From positions 62,001-126,000 of the forward strand of contig JABCZF010000009.1 in NCBI GenBank assembly GCA_013289825.1: 64,000 nt of DNA, in the 5' to 3' direction. Below the pieces are notes generated by a model. The model saw only the letters and a program-made list of their open reading frames with translations. It searched no databases and was not told the origin of the DNA. Position numbers and translations under genes: made by a program. Positions 44,323 to 53,321 of this stretch are shown piece after piece (the first letter of the stretch is position 1; each line of letters begins with the position of its first letter). Source of the DNA: Acidobacteriota bacterium (GTDB taxonomy: Bacteria > Acidobacteriota > Terriglobia > Acidiferrales > UBA7541).

Positions 44323-45213
44323 ATGAACCTGCACGCCCAACATTCCCGAAACCACCGTTTCCGAGCCGTATTCCACTACGCGTTTCTTCTTTGCGCATTG
44401 GTATTGTCGCTTCCAGCAAGCCCTGCCCAGGCCGCTCAGCAAGGCCCGCTCACGCCTCCCCCGGAACATGACGTCCATCGCGTTGGCACGGAACCAGTCC
44501 CGCCGGCTCCCCCCTCCATTCCTCCGGAGGAAATCATCAAGCGGTTCTCCCAAAAAGAAGATCAATACATCGTCGCCCGTGCCGGATTCACCTACAAAAA
44601 AACCGTCCGCCTTGAAGAATTCGGTCCCGACGGCAAGCTCGCGGGTCAACTTTCGCTGGTCATCGAAGCAAAACCCGGCGCCGACGGCAAAATGTACGAG
44701 AAGACCACCGAGCGGCCGCAATCCAGCCTGCACTATCTAGAAATGGGCCCCGAAGACTTCCAGTCCCTGGCGCGCATGCCGGCCTACCCGCTCACCACCA
44801 GCCAGCTTGCGAAATACAACCTGAAGTACTTGGGCAAGGAACTGGTCGACGAAGTCGACTGCTACATCTTCCAGGTAAAGCCCAAAGCCGTCGAGCGCAC
44901 CCACGCCTATTTCGACGGCATCGTCTGGGTCGACGCCGTGTATCTGGAAGTAGTAAAGACCTACGGAAAGTGGATCACCGATCTAGGCGACATGCGATCG
45001 GCCACCATGCCCTTCACGATTTTTGAAACCTATCGTGAAAATGTGGAGGGCAAGTACTGGCTTCCCAACTACATGCGCTCCGACGACACGCTGAATCTCA
45101 AGGACCTGAATATCCAGGTCCGCCTGGTGATCAAGTGGACCGACTACAAACCTCTGCCCGCCGCAACTGCGGCGCCTACCCTGCCGGTAGCTCCGCCAAA
45201 ACCCAATTCCTGA
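44323..45213 (+). CDS. Exported LolA-fold-like protein
   Basis: 296 residues with a signal peptide (LLCALVLSLPASPAQA) and a Pro-rich linker to about 60. The rest has the beta-rich pattern of outer-membrane lipoprotein-sorting proteins: FTYKKTVRLEEFGPDGKLAG, YLGKELVDEVDCYIFQVKPK, GIVWVDAVYLEVVKTYGKW, and NYMRSDDTLNL. No Cys lipobox is seen. It may bind lipid or lipoprotein acyl chains; this is an inference. It is separate from the 54.8-58.8 kb cluster. Confidence 0.6.
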   Translation: MNLHAQHSRNHRFRAVFHYAFLLCALVLSLPASPAQAAQQGPLTPPPEHDVHRVGTEPVPPAPPSIPPEEIIKRFSQKEDQYIVARAGFTYKKTVRLEEFGPDGKLAGQLSLVIEAKPGADGKMYEKTTERPQSSLHYLEMGPEDFQSLARMPAYPLTTSQLAKYNLKYLGKELVDEVDCYIFQVKPKAVERTHAYFDGIVWVDAVYLEVVKTYGKWITDLGDMRSATMPFTIFETYRENVEGKYWLPNYMRSDDTLNLKDLNIQVRLVIKWTDYKPLPAATAAPTLPVAPPKPNS

Positions 45214-45365
45214 GCCTGCCGGCGCGGGTCGGGTTGGCCCGGCCCTCGCGGCAACTTGGCAATTCCTTCGCCTCTAGGCCGCTGGCATTCCGAAAGCCGT
45301 CTCCATCGCACCGCACCGTCTCTGCTTCAAGCAAAATAAAGCCTTCCGTTGCTCTGAATCACCCG

Positions 45366-46022
45366 TTAGCCGCCCAGTTTTTCAAGCACATCCGGCAATT
45401 CCCGTATCGATTCCAGCAAAAAATCCGGCCGCGCAGCCCGCAGTCTCTTTTCCGTGGGAAACGGCCCCAGCACCGCAATAGCTCGAACTCCCGCCCTCTT
45501 GGCCATCTCTAAATCCTCCGGCGAGTCTCCCACATACACGCACACCGACGGCTCCAAACGAAGTTGCTTCAAAGCTAGCCGCAGAGGCGCCGGATGCGGT
45601 TTCCTCTCGGGAGTATCCCCGCTGCAGACCCGCGCCCCAAACACCCGGGTCAGCCGGAAAGCACGCAACTGCCGCATCACTCGCTCCCGGTCGCCGCTCG
45701 TAACCAAACCCAGGTGATGCACCCGCCCCAGCCGATTAAGCACCTGCCGCGCCCCCGCCATAAGCCGAGGCGAATGCTTCGCATACTGGGTACGCCACGC
45801 TCGATCAGCATCGTCCCACCGCGCGCGCGGCAGCTTCGCGGCCCGATACACGCGGTACCAATTCGGCGAATAATGCTGCGCCAATTCCTCCAATCCCCAC
45901 GGAATCCCCACCTCACGAAACATCGCCAAGTACGCCGAAGAGTCCGCGCCGTAAGAATCAATCAACGTGCCGTCCCAATCAAACAGCACTCCTCGCAACG
46001 TCTTGTTTTTCAGGCCAGCCAT
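45366..46022 (-). CDS. HAD-superfamily phosphatase
   Basis: 218 residues. Motif I is FDWDGTLIDS (nucleophile D), motif II LVTSGDRERV, and the acidic motif CVYVGDSPEDLEMAKRAGV. The cap is C1-type helical. The family covers phosphoglycolate phosphatase and other small phosphatases. The substrate is unknown. It has an independent position. Confidence 0.85.
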   Translation of the reverse strand: MAGLKNKTLRGVLFDWDGTLIDSYGADSSAYLAMFREVGIPWGLEELAQHYSPNWYRVYRAAKLPRARWDDADRAWRTQYAKHSPRLMAGARQVLNRLGRVHHLGLVTSGDRERVMRQLRAFRLTRVFGARVCSGDTPERKPHPAPLRLALKQLRLEPSVCVYVGDSPEDLEMAKRAGVRAIAVLGPFPTEKRLRAARPDFLLESIRELPDVLEKLGG

Positions 46023-46406
46023 CAGGATCTAGAGTAACAAAGCCTCAGCCCTAACGGATTACCGAAATCCTCCAACAAAGCTCGTTCCGAGCGAAGCGAG
46101 GAATCCGCTTTTGAAAATGCCCCCAAAACTGCAGGCCTCACCAGCATGCCGTAGTGGGAGATTTCTCTGCTGCGCAGGATGCGGCGTTTTCGAGAGGCAC
46201 TGCAAAAGATCGTAGGACGAACTCCATACCTCCGAAGTACATGACTTGCCATAAGATACGAGATACCTTTGGAGTCGAATCGGAAACTACGTCAAGCCGA
46301 ATCCGTTGACCCTTCCGCGCATAACTTCCGGGTGCGGCCAATACCATGAGTACCATAGGGGGATCACCGATAGATGGTTTCCTAAATCCGAAAGGAGAGC
46401 CGATCG
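46023..46406. other. Intergenic upstream of treS
   Basis: About 384 bases. It holds CTCGTTCC-GAGCGAAGCGAG near 46080-46100, a partial palindrome, but no supported gene. An open frame on the minus strand here reads as low-quality sequence without a ribosome site. A TTGACC lies at 46306-46311 without a matching -10. Confidence 0.45.
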
Positions 46407-48047
46407 TTGACGCTCGAAAAGGATAATCTCTGGTACAAGGATGCCGTTATTTATCAGCTTCATGTACGCACTTTCTCGGACAGCAACGCCGACGGTATCG
46501 GGGATTTCGCCGGCCTCACGCAACGACTCGACTATCTCGAAGAGCTTGGGATTACCGCCATCTGGCTACTCCCTTTTTACCCATCGCCATTGCGCGATGA
46601 TGGGTACGACATTGCGGACTACACTTCGGTTCATGCGAGTTACGGATCACTAGAGGATTTCAAGACGTTCCTGGCGGAGGCTCATCGTCGGGGACTACGC
46701 ATCATCATCGAAATGGTCCTGAATCATACCTCGGACCAGCACCCCTGGTTTAGAGAGGCGCGCAGCTCTCGCGAAAACCCCAGGCGAGACTGGTACGTAT
46801 GGAGCGAGACGGACACTCGCTATCAGGGTGTGCCGATCGTTTTTGTCGATACCGAGACCTCCAACTGGGCTTGGGACCCCATTTCGAAGTCCTATTACTG
46901 GCACCGATTTTTCAGTCATCAACCGGATCTGAATTTCGACAACCCTGCCGTTTTCGAGGCCGTATGGGAGGTGATGAAGTTCTGGCTGAATCTCGGTGTA
47001 GACGGTTTCCGGTTGGATGCGGTTGCCTATCTTGTCGAACGGGAAGGCACTTTGTGCGAAAACTTACCCGAAACGCACGCGATCATCCGCGAACTTCGCA
47101 AGCGTCTGGACCTGGCCTATCCGGGAGCGATGCTCCTGGCCGAGGCCAACCAATGGCCTGCGGATGTCCGCGCCTATTTCGGTGACGGCGACGAATTCCA
47201 TGCGGCGTTTCACTTTCCCCTCATGCCCAGAATGTTCATGGCCGTAAAGCTGGAAGACCGCAAGCCGATCATCGAAATCCTTGACCAGACGCCGGAAATA
47301 CCCGAGAGCTGCCAATGGTTCATTTTCCTGCGCAACCATGATGAGCTCACGCTGGAAATGGTGACGGACGTCGAACGCGACTATATGTATGACGAGTACG
47401 CGACGGACAAGACCATGCGGATCAACCGAGGCATCCGCCGGCGCCTGGCTCCCATGATGGACAACGACAGAAGGCAGATCGAACTGCTGAACGGTTTACT
47501 GATGTCCATGCCGGGAACACCGATTGTTTATTACGGGGACGAAATCGGCATGGGGGATAACATTTATCTTGGCGACCGAAACGGAGTCCGGACTCCGATG
47601 CAATGGAACAGCGCATTGAACGCAGGGTTCTCGTTGGCTGATCCGGAACGCTTGTACGCGCCCGTAATTTCTAACGCCGTGTATGGCTATCAGGCGGTCA
47701 ACGCAGATTCGCAAAAGAGGTCGGAGCACTCGTTGCTCCGCTGGATGAAGTCGTTGCTTCAGGTGCGCAATGCATTCCAGGTTTTTAGTCGCGGAACGAT
47801 TCAGTTTTTGAACCCTTCGAATCACCGGGTTCTAGCTTACATGCGTCAATTTGGTGAGGAAACAGTCCTGGTGGTGAATAATCTCTCAAGTTCCGCGCAG
47901 GCTGTAGAACTCGATGTGCAACGATATAAGGGCTACATACCGATTGAGATGTTTGGGAGAAACCTCTTTCCGCGATTTGGGAATTCGCCCTACTTGCTCA
48001 CGCTGGGCCCCTATCAGTTTTATTGGTTTCAGCTTCGCCGGATTTGA
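46407..48047 (+). CDS. treS: Trehalose synthase (maltose alpha-D-glucosyltransferase), GH13
   Basis: 546 residues from the TTG at 46407, 8 bases after AAAGGAGA. It interconverts maltose and trehalose in the cytoplasm. The GH13 catalytic residues are in DGFRLDAVAYLVE (nucleophile D), LLAEANQWP (acid E) and LRNHDELT (D). DAVIYQLHVRTFSDSNADGIGDF is typical of TreS. The C-terminal maltokinase domain of some TreS proteins is absent. A glycosyltransferase gene follows 75 bases later. Confidence 0.92.
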   Translation: MTLEKDNLWYKDAVIYQLHVRTFSDSNADGIGDFAGLTQRLDYLEELGITAIWLLPFYPSPLRDDGYDIADYTSVHASYGSLEDFKTFLAEAHRRGLRIIIEMVLNHTSDQHPWFREARSSRENPRRDWYVWSETDTRYQGVPIVFVDTETSNWAWDPISKSYYWHRFFSHQPDLNFDNPAVFEAVWEVMKFWLNLGVDGFRLDAVAYLVEREGTLCENLPETHAIIRELRKRLDLAYPGAMLLAEANQWPADVRAYFGDGDEFHAAFHFPLMPRMFMAVKLEDRKPIIEILDQTPEIPESCQWFIFLRNHDELTLEMVTDVERDYMYDEYATDKTMRINRGIRRRLAPMMDNDRRQIELLNGLLMSMPGTPIVYYGDEIGMGDNIYLGDRNGVRTPMQWNSALNAGFSLADPERLYAPVISNAVYGYQAVNADSQKRSEHSLLRWMKSLLQVRNAFQVFSRGTIQFLNPSNHRVLAYMRQFGEETVLVVNNLSSSAQAVELDVQRYKGYIPIEMFGRNLFPRFGNSPYLLTLGPYQFYWFQLRRI

Positions 48048-48122
48048 TCGAGCGGAGCATGCCGGCAGCACGTTCATGGATCTTCCCGCCTATTTGGGGT
48101 TGAAAGTGAGGTTTCAAGGGTC

Positions 48123-49412
48123 TTGGCCGAAGATGTCTTCTTATCGGATGATTTGCTTCGCCAGTTGATGAGCGTAGGTGAAGTGGACCTTCTTGTGGGC
48201 ATGTCCTCGCTCCATGCTGCGAACACCGTCAGTCACGCCTTGGACGAAATTGAAGAAAGCTTTCAGCGGAACTTCGTCAGGCAACGAGTTGTCATCGTCA
48301 ATGTGGGCGGCGGAGACAACGACGAGGATAGCGCTCGAGCCAAGGGCCATGACAACTTGGCAGAAAAGGGCGTGCGGGTACCCGGGATAACTTCACTCCG
48401 CACCAGCCACCGAGTCGCGGCGAACGTTCCTGGCTCACCTTCTCCCGGCATCGCTCTGCGCACAATTCTGGCAGCCGCAGACTTGTTGCGGGCACGGGCC
48501 TGTGCCGTAGTTTCACCTGCCGCATCCAATCTCACGCCCGACTCGGTTGCGAATCTGCTGCGGCCGGTTTACCGGGAAAAGTTTGATTTTGTAGCGCCGC
48601 TTTACACTCGCAACAAGTATCAAGGCCTGCTGGCTAGGAATCTACTCTATCCGATGAGCCGTGCCCTTTTTGGCTGGGGCATCCGTGAACTGTTCTCTGA
48701 GGAATGGGCATTTTCCGGTCGCCTCGCCGCGCTTTGCCTCAATCAGGATGTGTGGCACGAGGAAGCCATTCAGGCACGACCGGAAGCATGGATGGCGATC
48801 TCCGCGATGGCTTCTGATTTTCGCTGTTGCCAGGCCTTTCTCGGTGAAAAATCACAAGCCACAAAGGGTCTCGGCAGGGACATCGTCGAAGTCCTGCGGC
48901 AAACTGTGGGAACTCTGTTCTGGTGCTTAGAAACCCGGCAATCGTTGTGGTTGGATAGTGGGAGATCGCAATCAGTGCCTACCTTCGGACCGGCCCATGA
49001 ACTCACTTCCGACCCGACCGACCTAGATCGACACAGAATCTTCGAGATGTTCCGGAGCGGAGTGACGGAATTGGAGCCAATCTTAAGCTCGATTTTGGAT
49101 CCCGAAACCCATTCAGAAATCAAGAGCATCGTTTCACTTGAGGAAGGGAAGTTCCGATTTAAATCCGGCCTCTGGGTGCGGACGCTCTATGATTTTGCTG
49201 CTTCCTACCATCATGCTGTCATTAACCGGGATCACTTGGTACAGGCTTTAGCACCCCTGTACCGCGGCATGACCTATTCTTTTCTCGCCGAACATTCTGA
49301 TTCATCACCGGCGGAGATGGAGACGGCGAGCGAAACGCTCTGCGGCGAGTTCGAGCTACAAAAGCCATATTTGATGGAGAGATGGAAGGCAAAGGTTGAG
49401 GTGAAATCATGA
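48123..49412 (+). CDS. GT-A-type glycosyltransferase, GT81-like
   Basis: 429 residues from a TTG at 48123; the start is uncertain. It has the pattern of glucosyl-3-phosphoglycerate synthase/mannosylglycerate synthase-type enzymes: an N-terminal nucleotide-sugar domain (VDLLVGMSSLHAANTV), then YTRNKYQGLLARNLLYPMSRALFGWGIRELFSEEWAFSGRLAA. The DXD site is not the usual one; NVGGGDNDED near 58-67 may serve. The product could be a sugar-glycerate compatible solute. It overlaps the channel gene in ATGA. Confidence 0.6.
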   Translation: MAEDVFLSDDLLRQLMSVGEVDLLVGMSSLHAANTVSHALDEIEESFQRNFVRQRVVIVNVGGGDNDEDSARAKGHDNLAEKGVRVPGITSLRTSHRVAANVPGSPSPGIALRTILAAADLLRARACAVVSPAASNLTPDSVANLLRPVYREKFDFVAPLYTRNKYQGLLARNLLYPMSRALFGWGIRELFSEEWAFSGRLAALCLNQDVWHEEAIQARPEAWMAISAMASDFRCCQAFLGEKSQATKGLGRDIVEVLRQTVGTLFWCLETRQSLWLDSGRSQSVPTFGPAHELTSDPTDLDRHRIFEMFRSGVTELEPILSSILDPETHSEIKSIVSLEEGKFRFKSGLWVRTLYDFAASYHHAVINRDHLVQALAPLYRGMTYSFLAEHSDSSPAEMETASETLCGEFELQKPYLMERWKAKVEVKS

Positions 49413-50110
49413 GACAGACCATCCTGCGAGCCTTAGAACAGGTGTACGGCAATTTAGTCCACATGATTGCTGAATTTCTTCCGCGTTTCCTGGTGATGCT
49501 GATCATTATTGTGATCGGGCTTCTTGTGGCATTCGTGCTCAAGTACATCTTGCGAGCACTTCTGGGCCTTACGAAACTTGATCGGGTGTCCGATGACGCA
49601 GGGGCTTCTCGTGTCCTTCGCATGGCGCATCTTCCTCCTATGACCGAGCTGCTCAGCCGCTCCATCTTCTGGGTAACGTGGATCGGCTTTATTTTGGTTG
49701 GGCTCAGCGTCCTCGGCGTGGCTGGTCTTCAGGAACAGATTTCCCGGTTGTTCCAGTTTCTACCCGAGGTGTTCGTCGCTATCTTGATTTTGTTCTTGGG
49801 CGCGGTAATTGCAAATTTTCTTTCGCGGACCGCGCTTCTTGCGGCGGTTAATGCGGGACATCCTTCACCCAAAATTCTTAGCTGGTCGATCCGCTTTGTT
49901 ATCTGGATTCTGGCGATCTCCATGACCCTGGAGGAGCTCGGTGTGGCCAGGCGAACGGTGATCTCGGCTTTTTCGATCATTTTCGGGGCTACCATGTTGG
50001 GATTAGCCATCGCCTTCGGGTTAGGTGGCCAAGATCTGGCTCGGAAGTGTCTGGAGAGATATTTAGGGGACACCAAAAAAAAGGAGGAAAAAGAACCACA
50101 GCCGCTGTGA
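49409..50110 (+). CDS. MscS-like membrane protein lacking the cytoplasmic domain
   Basis: 233 residues with about five transmembrane helices. It ends with a pore-helix-like GATMLGLAIAFGLGGQDLARK, as in MscS TM3, but stops after a charged tail, without the beta and C-terminal domains of MscS. It fits the TM_helix repeat type. It overlaps the glycosyltransferase gene by 4 bases, linking it to osmotic adaptation. Confidence 0.7.
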   Translation: MRQTILRALEQVYGNLVHMIAEFLPRFLVMLIIIVIGLLVAFVLKYILRALLGLTKLDRVSDDAGASRVLRMAHLPPMTELLSRSIFWVTWIGFILVGLSVLGVAGLQEQISRLFQFLPEVFVAILILFLGAVIANFLSRTALLAAVNAGHPSPKILSWSIRFVIWILAISMTLEELGVARRTVISAFSIIFGATMLGLAIAFGLGGQDLARKCLERYLGDTKKKEEKEPQPL

Positions 50111-50194
50111 CCGACAGGCGTCAAATCTCTTGGGGGAACGGTTAGCGCGGGTATCAAGCGCTTGCCACCCATAGGGGGTAGAGAGAGAATTTGC

Positions 50195-50226
50195 TTGACC
50201 CTGGAACTAGTTCCAAGCTTTAGGCT
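50195..50226 (+). promoter_or_regulatory. MerR-type promoter with 20-bp spacer and perfect palindrome
   Basis: TTGACC (50195-50200), a 20-base spacer, TAGGCT (50221-50226). Long 19-20 base spacers are diagnostic of MerR-regulated promoters. The spacer holds a perfect palindrome, TGGAACTAGTTCCA (50202-50215). Transcription should begin at about 50233, the GTG itself, so the mRNA would be leaderless. The palindrome resembles ZntR-type metal sites. Confidence 0.8.
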
Positions 50227-50232
50227 AATCCC

Positions 50233-50721
50233 GTGAGTTCTAAAGCATCCACAACGGGACCCTTGTATTGCGGTGAACTGGCCGGTCTTTCCGGCGTAAG
50301 CGCGGACACCGTGCGTTTCTACGAACGGCGGAATCTTTTGTTTCCAGCCGCCCGCACTTCCGCTGGCTACCGAGTGTTCTCCCGAGACAGTCTCCCTCGA
50401 ATGCGATTGATCCGAGCCGGACTGTCTATGGGATTCTCGGTAACGGAATTGGCGGACATCTTCCGCGAACGGAGCAGCGGAGGTGCACCCTGTCGCCGGG
50501 TTCGCAAGCTGGCCGCTCGAAAGCTTGCGGCTCTCGAAGAGAGACTTCGCGAGTTGCAATCATGGCGGCGCCAACTGCGTTCGACGCTTATCGCATGGGA
50601 CCGGATCTTAGCCAAGACGCCTCGCGGCAAACAGGCTCGACTGCTGGAAACGTGCACAACCCACCCGAAGACCCGGACACGACTTTGGGGTCGCGGCATT
50701 CAAAAACGGGGAAAGCTATGA
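50233..50721 (+). CDS. MerR-family metal-responsive regulator
   Basis: 162 residues. The winged-helix domain covers about 12-80 (YCGELAGLSGVSADTVRFYERRNLLFP, SAGYRVFS), then a long dimer helix (about 88-122). C87 sits where metal sensors have the Cys of the partner subunit, and C141/H144 lie in the C-terminal loop, suggesting metal binding, though the ligand set is not that of a known subgroup. It would untwist its own promoter. The stop overlaps the next gene. Confidence 0.82.
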   Translation: MSSKASTTGPLYCGELAGLSGVSADTVRFYERRNLLFPAARTSAGYRVFSRDSLPRMRLIRAGLSMGFSVTELADIFRERSSGGAPCRRVRKLAARKLAALEERLRELQSWRRQLRSTLIAWDRILAKTPRGKQARLLETCTTHPKTRTRLWGRGIQKRGKL

Positions 50722-51218
50722 AACTGATTCTTCTAATTGCACTCACAGTAGGAGTTTCCGCTCAATCAAACCAGAAACCGGAATCGCAGACGGAGTGTCC
50801 GATGCACGAGGCCCATACCAGAATGAATCAACGTGGAGAAAAGGGCATGGGTTTCTCTCAGACTGCTACCACGCACCACTTCTTCCTGCACTCGAATGGC
50901 GGTGTGATTCAGGTGGAAACCAGCGATCCCGCTGACGCCACCAATCGGAACGAAATCAGGATGCATCTAGGACACATCGCCAAAGCATTTCAAAGCGGAG
51001 ATTTCGATATTCCGATGTTTGTTCACGATACCGTTCCCCCCGGGGTTCCGGAAATGAAACGCTTGCAAAAGAATATTCAATACTCGTTTGAGGAAACTCC
51101 CAATGGGGGACGCGTTGTTATTTCATCCGCGAACAAAGAGGCCCGCGATGCCATTCACAGATTCCTGCGCTTCCAGATCGAGGAACACAAGAGTGGAGAC
51201 CCGCTGGATGTCTTATAA
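50718..51218 (+). CDS. Exported Cys/His/Met-rich protein of the MerR operon
   Basis: 166 residues. A signal peptide (1-16, ending VSAQ) is followed by CPMHEAH (27-33), then Met/His residues and TTHHFFLH (51-58). Residues 60-150 form a conserved soluble domain (MHLGHIAKAFQSGDFDIPMFVHD, PPGVPEMKRL, GGRVVISSANKEARDAIHRFLRFQI). Copies of the family are sometimes loosely named aspartate carbamoyltransferase, but no such active site is visible. With MerR control and Cys/His/Met content it is a candidate periplasmic metal binder. Confidence 0.65.
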   Translation: MKLILLIALTVGVSAQSNQKPESQTECPMHEAHTRMNQRGEKGMGFSQTATTHHFFLHSNGGVIQVETSDPADATNRNEIRMHLGHIAKAFQSGDFDIPMFVHDTVPPGVPEMKRLQKNIQYSFEETPNGGRVVISSANKEARDAIHRFLRFQIEEHKSGDPLDVL

Positions 51219-51382
51219 GCTGCTCACCATTCCGTTGGCGAGATATATTGGGTCGATCGCGGTGGATCGCCATGGTCTCGTCACTTTACCGGAGCGGGCT
51301 AAGTCCTAGGCTCTGAGGGCGTCTGCCGGAAACGGACCTACGCGTATAGGGTCTGGGGATTTGAATTTTGGGGAAACCATAG

Positions 51383-51922
51383 TCAAGGCCGCAGGAATCG
51401 TGAAGGCACTCTATCGTCGCGGTCGAACTGCACGTCGTCGAACGAAGCCGCCACGCCATACCACCCAGGCACGGCCGCAGGTTCCATACGCTGGACACGT
51501 GCCGTAGTAACAATCAGCACGCTGCCATGCCCCATCGGACGGCTTACCAGCACGATTTCCAGTTCGATCAGCGCCCCTCGAGCAATCTCTTTCGGACAAA
51601 GAAAAAATACCCCTGTCGAGCTAATGTCCCGAGTCACCAGCGTTACCGGGAAATCTTCTGCACGGGACGCCACACTGCGCAACCGCAAAGGAAGTCTTAG
51701 CGAAGCGCGCGGATATTCGCGCTGTTCGTGGTTCACACCCACGGCATGTGTGGGCACGCGCCCAAAACCGCGCGGCGGTGCTGGCGCGAGCAGCGGGCTC
51801 ATGCGCAGAGCGGGCACCCGCACCGGTTCCGCCGCCATTTTTTCGAAAGAAGGTGCCCGCTTGGCCCTGCTCGCTTCTTTTTCGCCCGACCGAATGCGTG
51901 TTACGCGGTTCGTCGCGCCCAT
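51383..51922 (-). CDS. PilZ-domain protein
   Basis: 179 residues. The PilZ domain lies at about 65-170. Its c-di-GMP signature is present: R68-x3-R72 (REYPR) and DISSTG (99-104). The first 60 residues are low-complexity, Arg/Ala/Pro-rich, so the true start may be later. It would respond to c-di-GMP in motility or envelope control. No partner is adjacent. Confidence 0.75.
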   Translation of the reverse strand: MGATNRVTRIRSGEKEASRAKRAPSFEKMAAEPVRVPALRMSPLLAPAPPRGFGRVPTHAVGVNHEQREYPRASLRLPLRLRSVASRAEDFPVTLVTRDISSTGVFFLCPKEIARGALIELEIVLVSRPMGHGSVLIVTTARVQRMEPAAVPGWYGVAASFDDVQFDRDDRVPSRFLRP

Positions 51923-52206
51923 CTCGCCCCCAGAGATGCCACTTCATTGTCGCCATTACCGGTCCAATTGCGCTTTCTAATGATCTTGCTATGGTCCTGA
52001 AACTTCGCGAGCGGGGGGATAAAATGCCACCCCAGCCTCGGCACGTCAACCTGCGGAAAATTCTCGAAGTGTCTTAACGTCAAACACCTGGTTATAGTAC
52101 CGGTCCCTGCGTGCGGCTCTCTCATGGCGGTGAATATCTTCGTCCAATATGGTCCTCGACACTGTTCTGTTCTGCACTTATCTTGGTTTCTTCCGGGCTT
52201 GGCAGA

Positions 52207-53211
52207 ATGTCCACACCCACCGTCGCCCAATCCACAAACAAAGGTGCCCCTGCGGCTGTGGTCCACGGCACCGCGAAACGCGAGGCCATCCTCCTCATCC
52301 TCGCCTTCGCCGCCGTTTACGTCATCTGGGGTTCGACCTACCTTGCCATCGCTGTAGGCATCGAGTCATTCCCTACGCTGCTGCTTCCGGCTACGCGACA
52401 TTTGATCGCCGGACTTGTCCTTTACCCCGTACTGCGCTGGAAAACAGGGATCCGGCCAACAGCAGGTCAGTGGCGCACTGCTATCATCACCGGTCTCCTC
52501 CTACTTCTTGTCGGCAATGGCGGTGTTTGTTTGGCCGAGCGTACGGTCCCCTCCGGAGTGGCTGCCCTGCTCGTGGCTCTGGTCTCCTTTTGGATGGTGC
52601 TGCTCGATTGGCTTCGTCCCGGCGGTCTGCATCCCGCTCCTAGGGTCGTAGCTAGCCTCATCCTAGGGTTCGGTGGCTTGGTCCTCCTGGTAGGCCCAGC
52701 GCATCTGGGAGGGTCGGAGCGCGTCAATCCCACCGGCGCAGGGATTCTGGTGGTTGGCTCCTTCGCCTGGGCCTGGGGATCCATCTATTCGAAGCACCAC
52801 GACCTGCCGAGCTCACCGCTGCTCGGCGTCGCCATGCAGAGCCTCGCTGGTGGGACCGCACTTTGGATGGTCGGTTTGCTGGCAGGCGAGGGCCGCCAAC
52901 TGCATCTCGCGGCCATTAGCGTGCGTTCCTGGATCGCCCTGGCTTATCTAATCGGCTTTGGCTCCGGAATCGGCTTCACAGCTTACGTCTACCTCCTCAA
53001 GAAAAGCTCCGCAGCCCGAGTGGGAACCTATGCCTTCGTCAATCCGGTTGTGGCTCTGTTTCTCGGCTGGCTCGGAGCGGGCGAAACCATCACTCTGCGC
53101 ACGGCCCTAGCCGCCGCCGTAATTCTCACCGCTGTTCTTGTGGTGATCAGCGCCCCGCACAAGAATCCCATCGAGGCTGCCGAAGTTCTGCCAAACCCAG
53201 GCGAAGCCTGA
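52207..53211 (+). CDS. EamA-family (DMT) transporter
   Basis: 334 residues from the ATG at 52207; the frame opens earlier but without a site. It has ten transmembrane helices in two EamA repeats (about 20-155 and 170-310): FAAVYVIWGSTYLAIAVG, PATRHLIAGLVLYPVLRW, and NPVVALFLGWLGAGE. It resembles RhaT/YedA-type metabolite exporters. The substrate is unknown. Confidence 0.85.
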   Translation: MSTPTVAQSTNKGAPAAVVHGTAKREAILLILAFAAVYVIWGSTYLAIAVGIESFPTLLLPATRHLIAGLVLYPVLRWKTGIRPTAGQWRTAIITGLLLLLVGNGGVCLAERTVPSGVAALLVALVSFWMVLLDWLRPGGLHPAPRVVASLILGFGGLVLLVGPAHLGGSERVNPTGAGILVVGSFAWAWGSIYSKHHDLPSSPLLGVAMQSLAGGTALWMVGLLAGEGRQLHLAAISVRSWIALAYLIGFGSGIGFTAYVYLLKKSSAARVGTYAFVNPVVALFLGWLGAGETITLRTALAAAVILTAVLVVISAPHKNPIEAAEVLPNPGEA

Positions 53212-53321
53212 GTCTGCCTCTAGGCCGCTTTCCCCGGGGCCTTCCGAGCCGTCTCGCGCGAATGCACTTTGCCGAGCCTTTCCGGATAGATTTGCTCGAA
53301 ACGCTGCGCTATTTTCCTAGC

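Noticed and set aside
46022..46252. 76-codon minus-strand frame upstream of treS
   Set aside because: Low-quality composition, no start site; probably intergenic.
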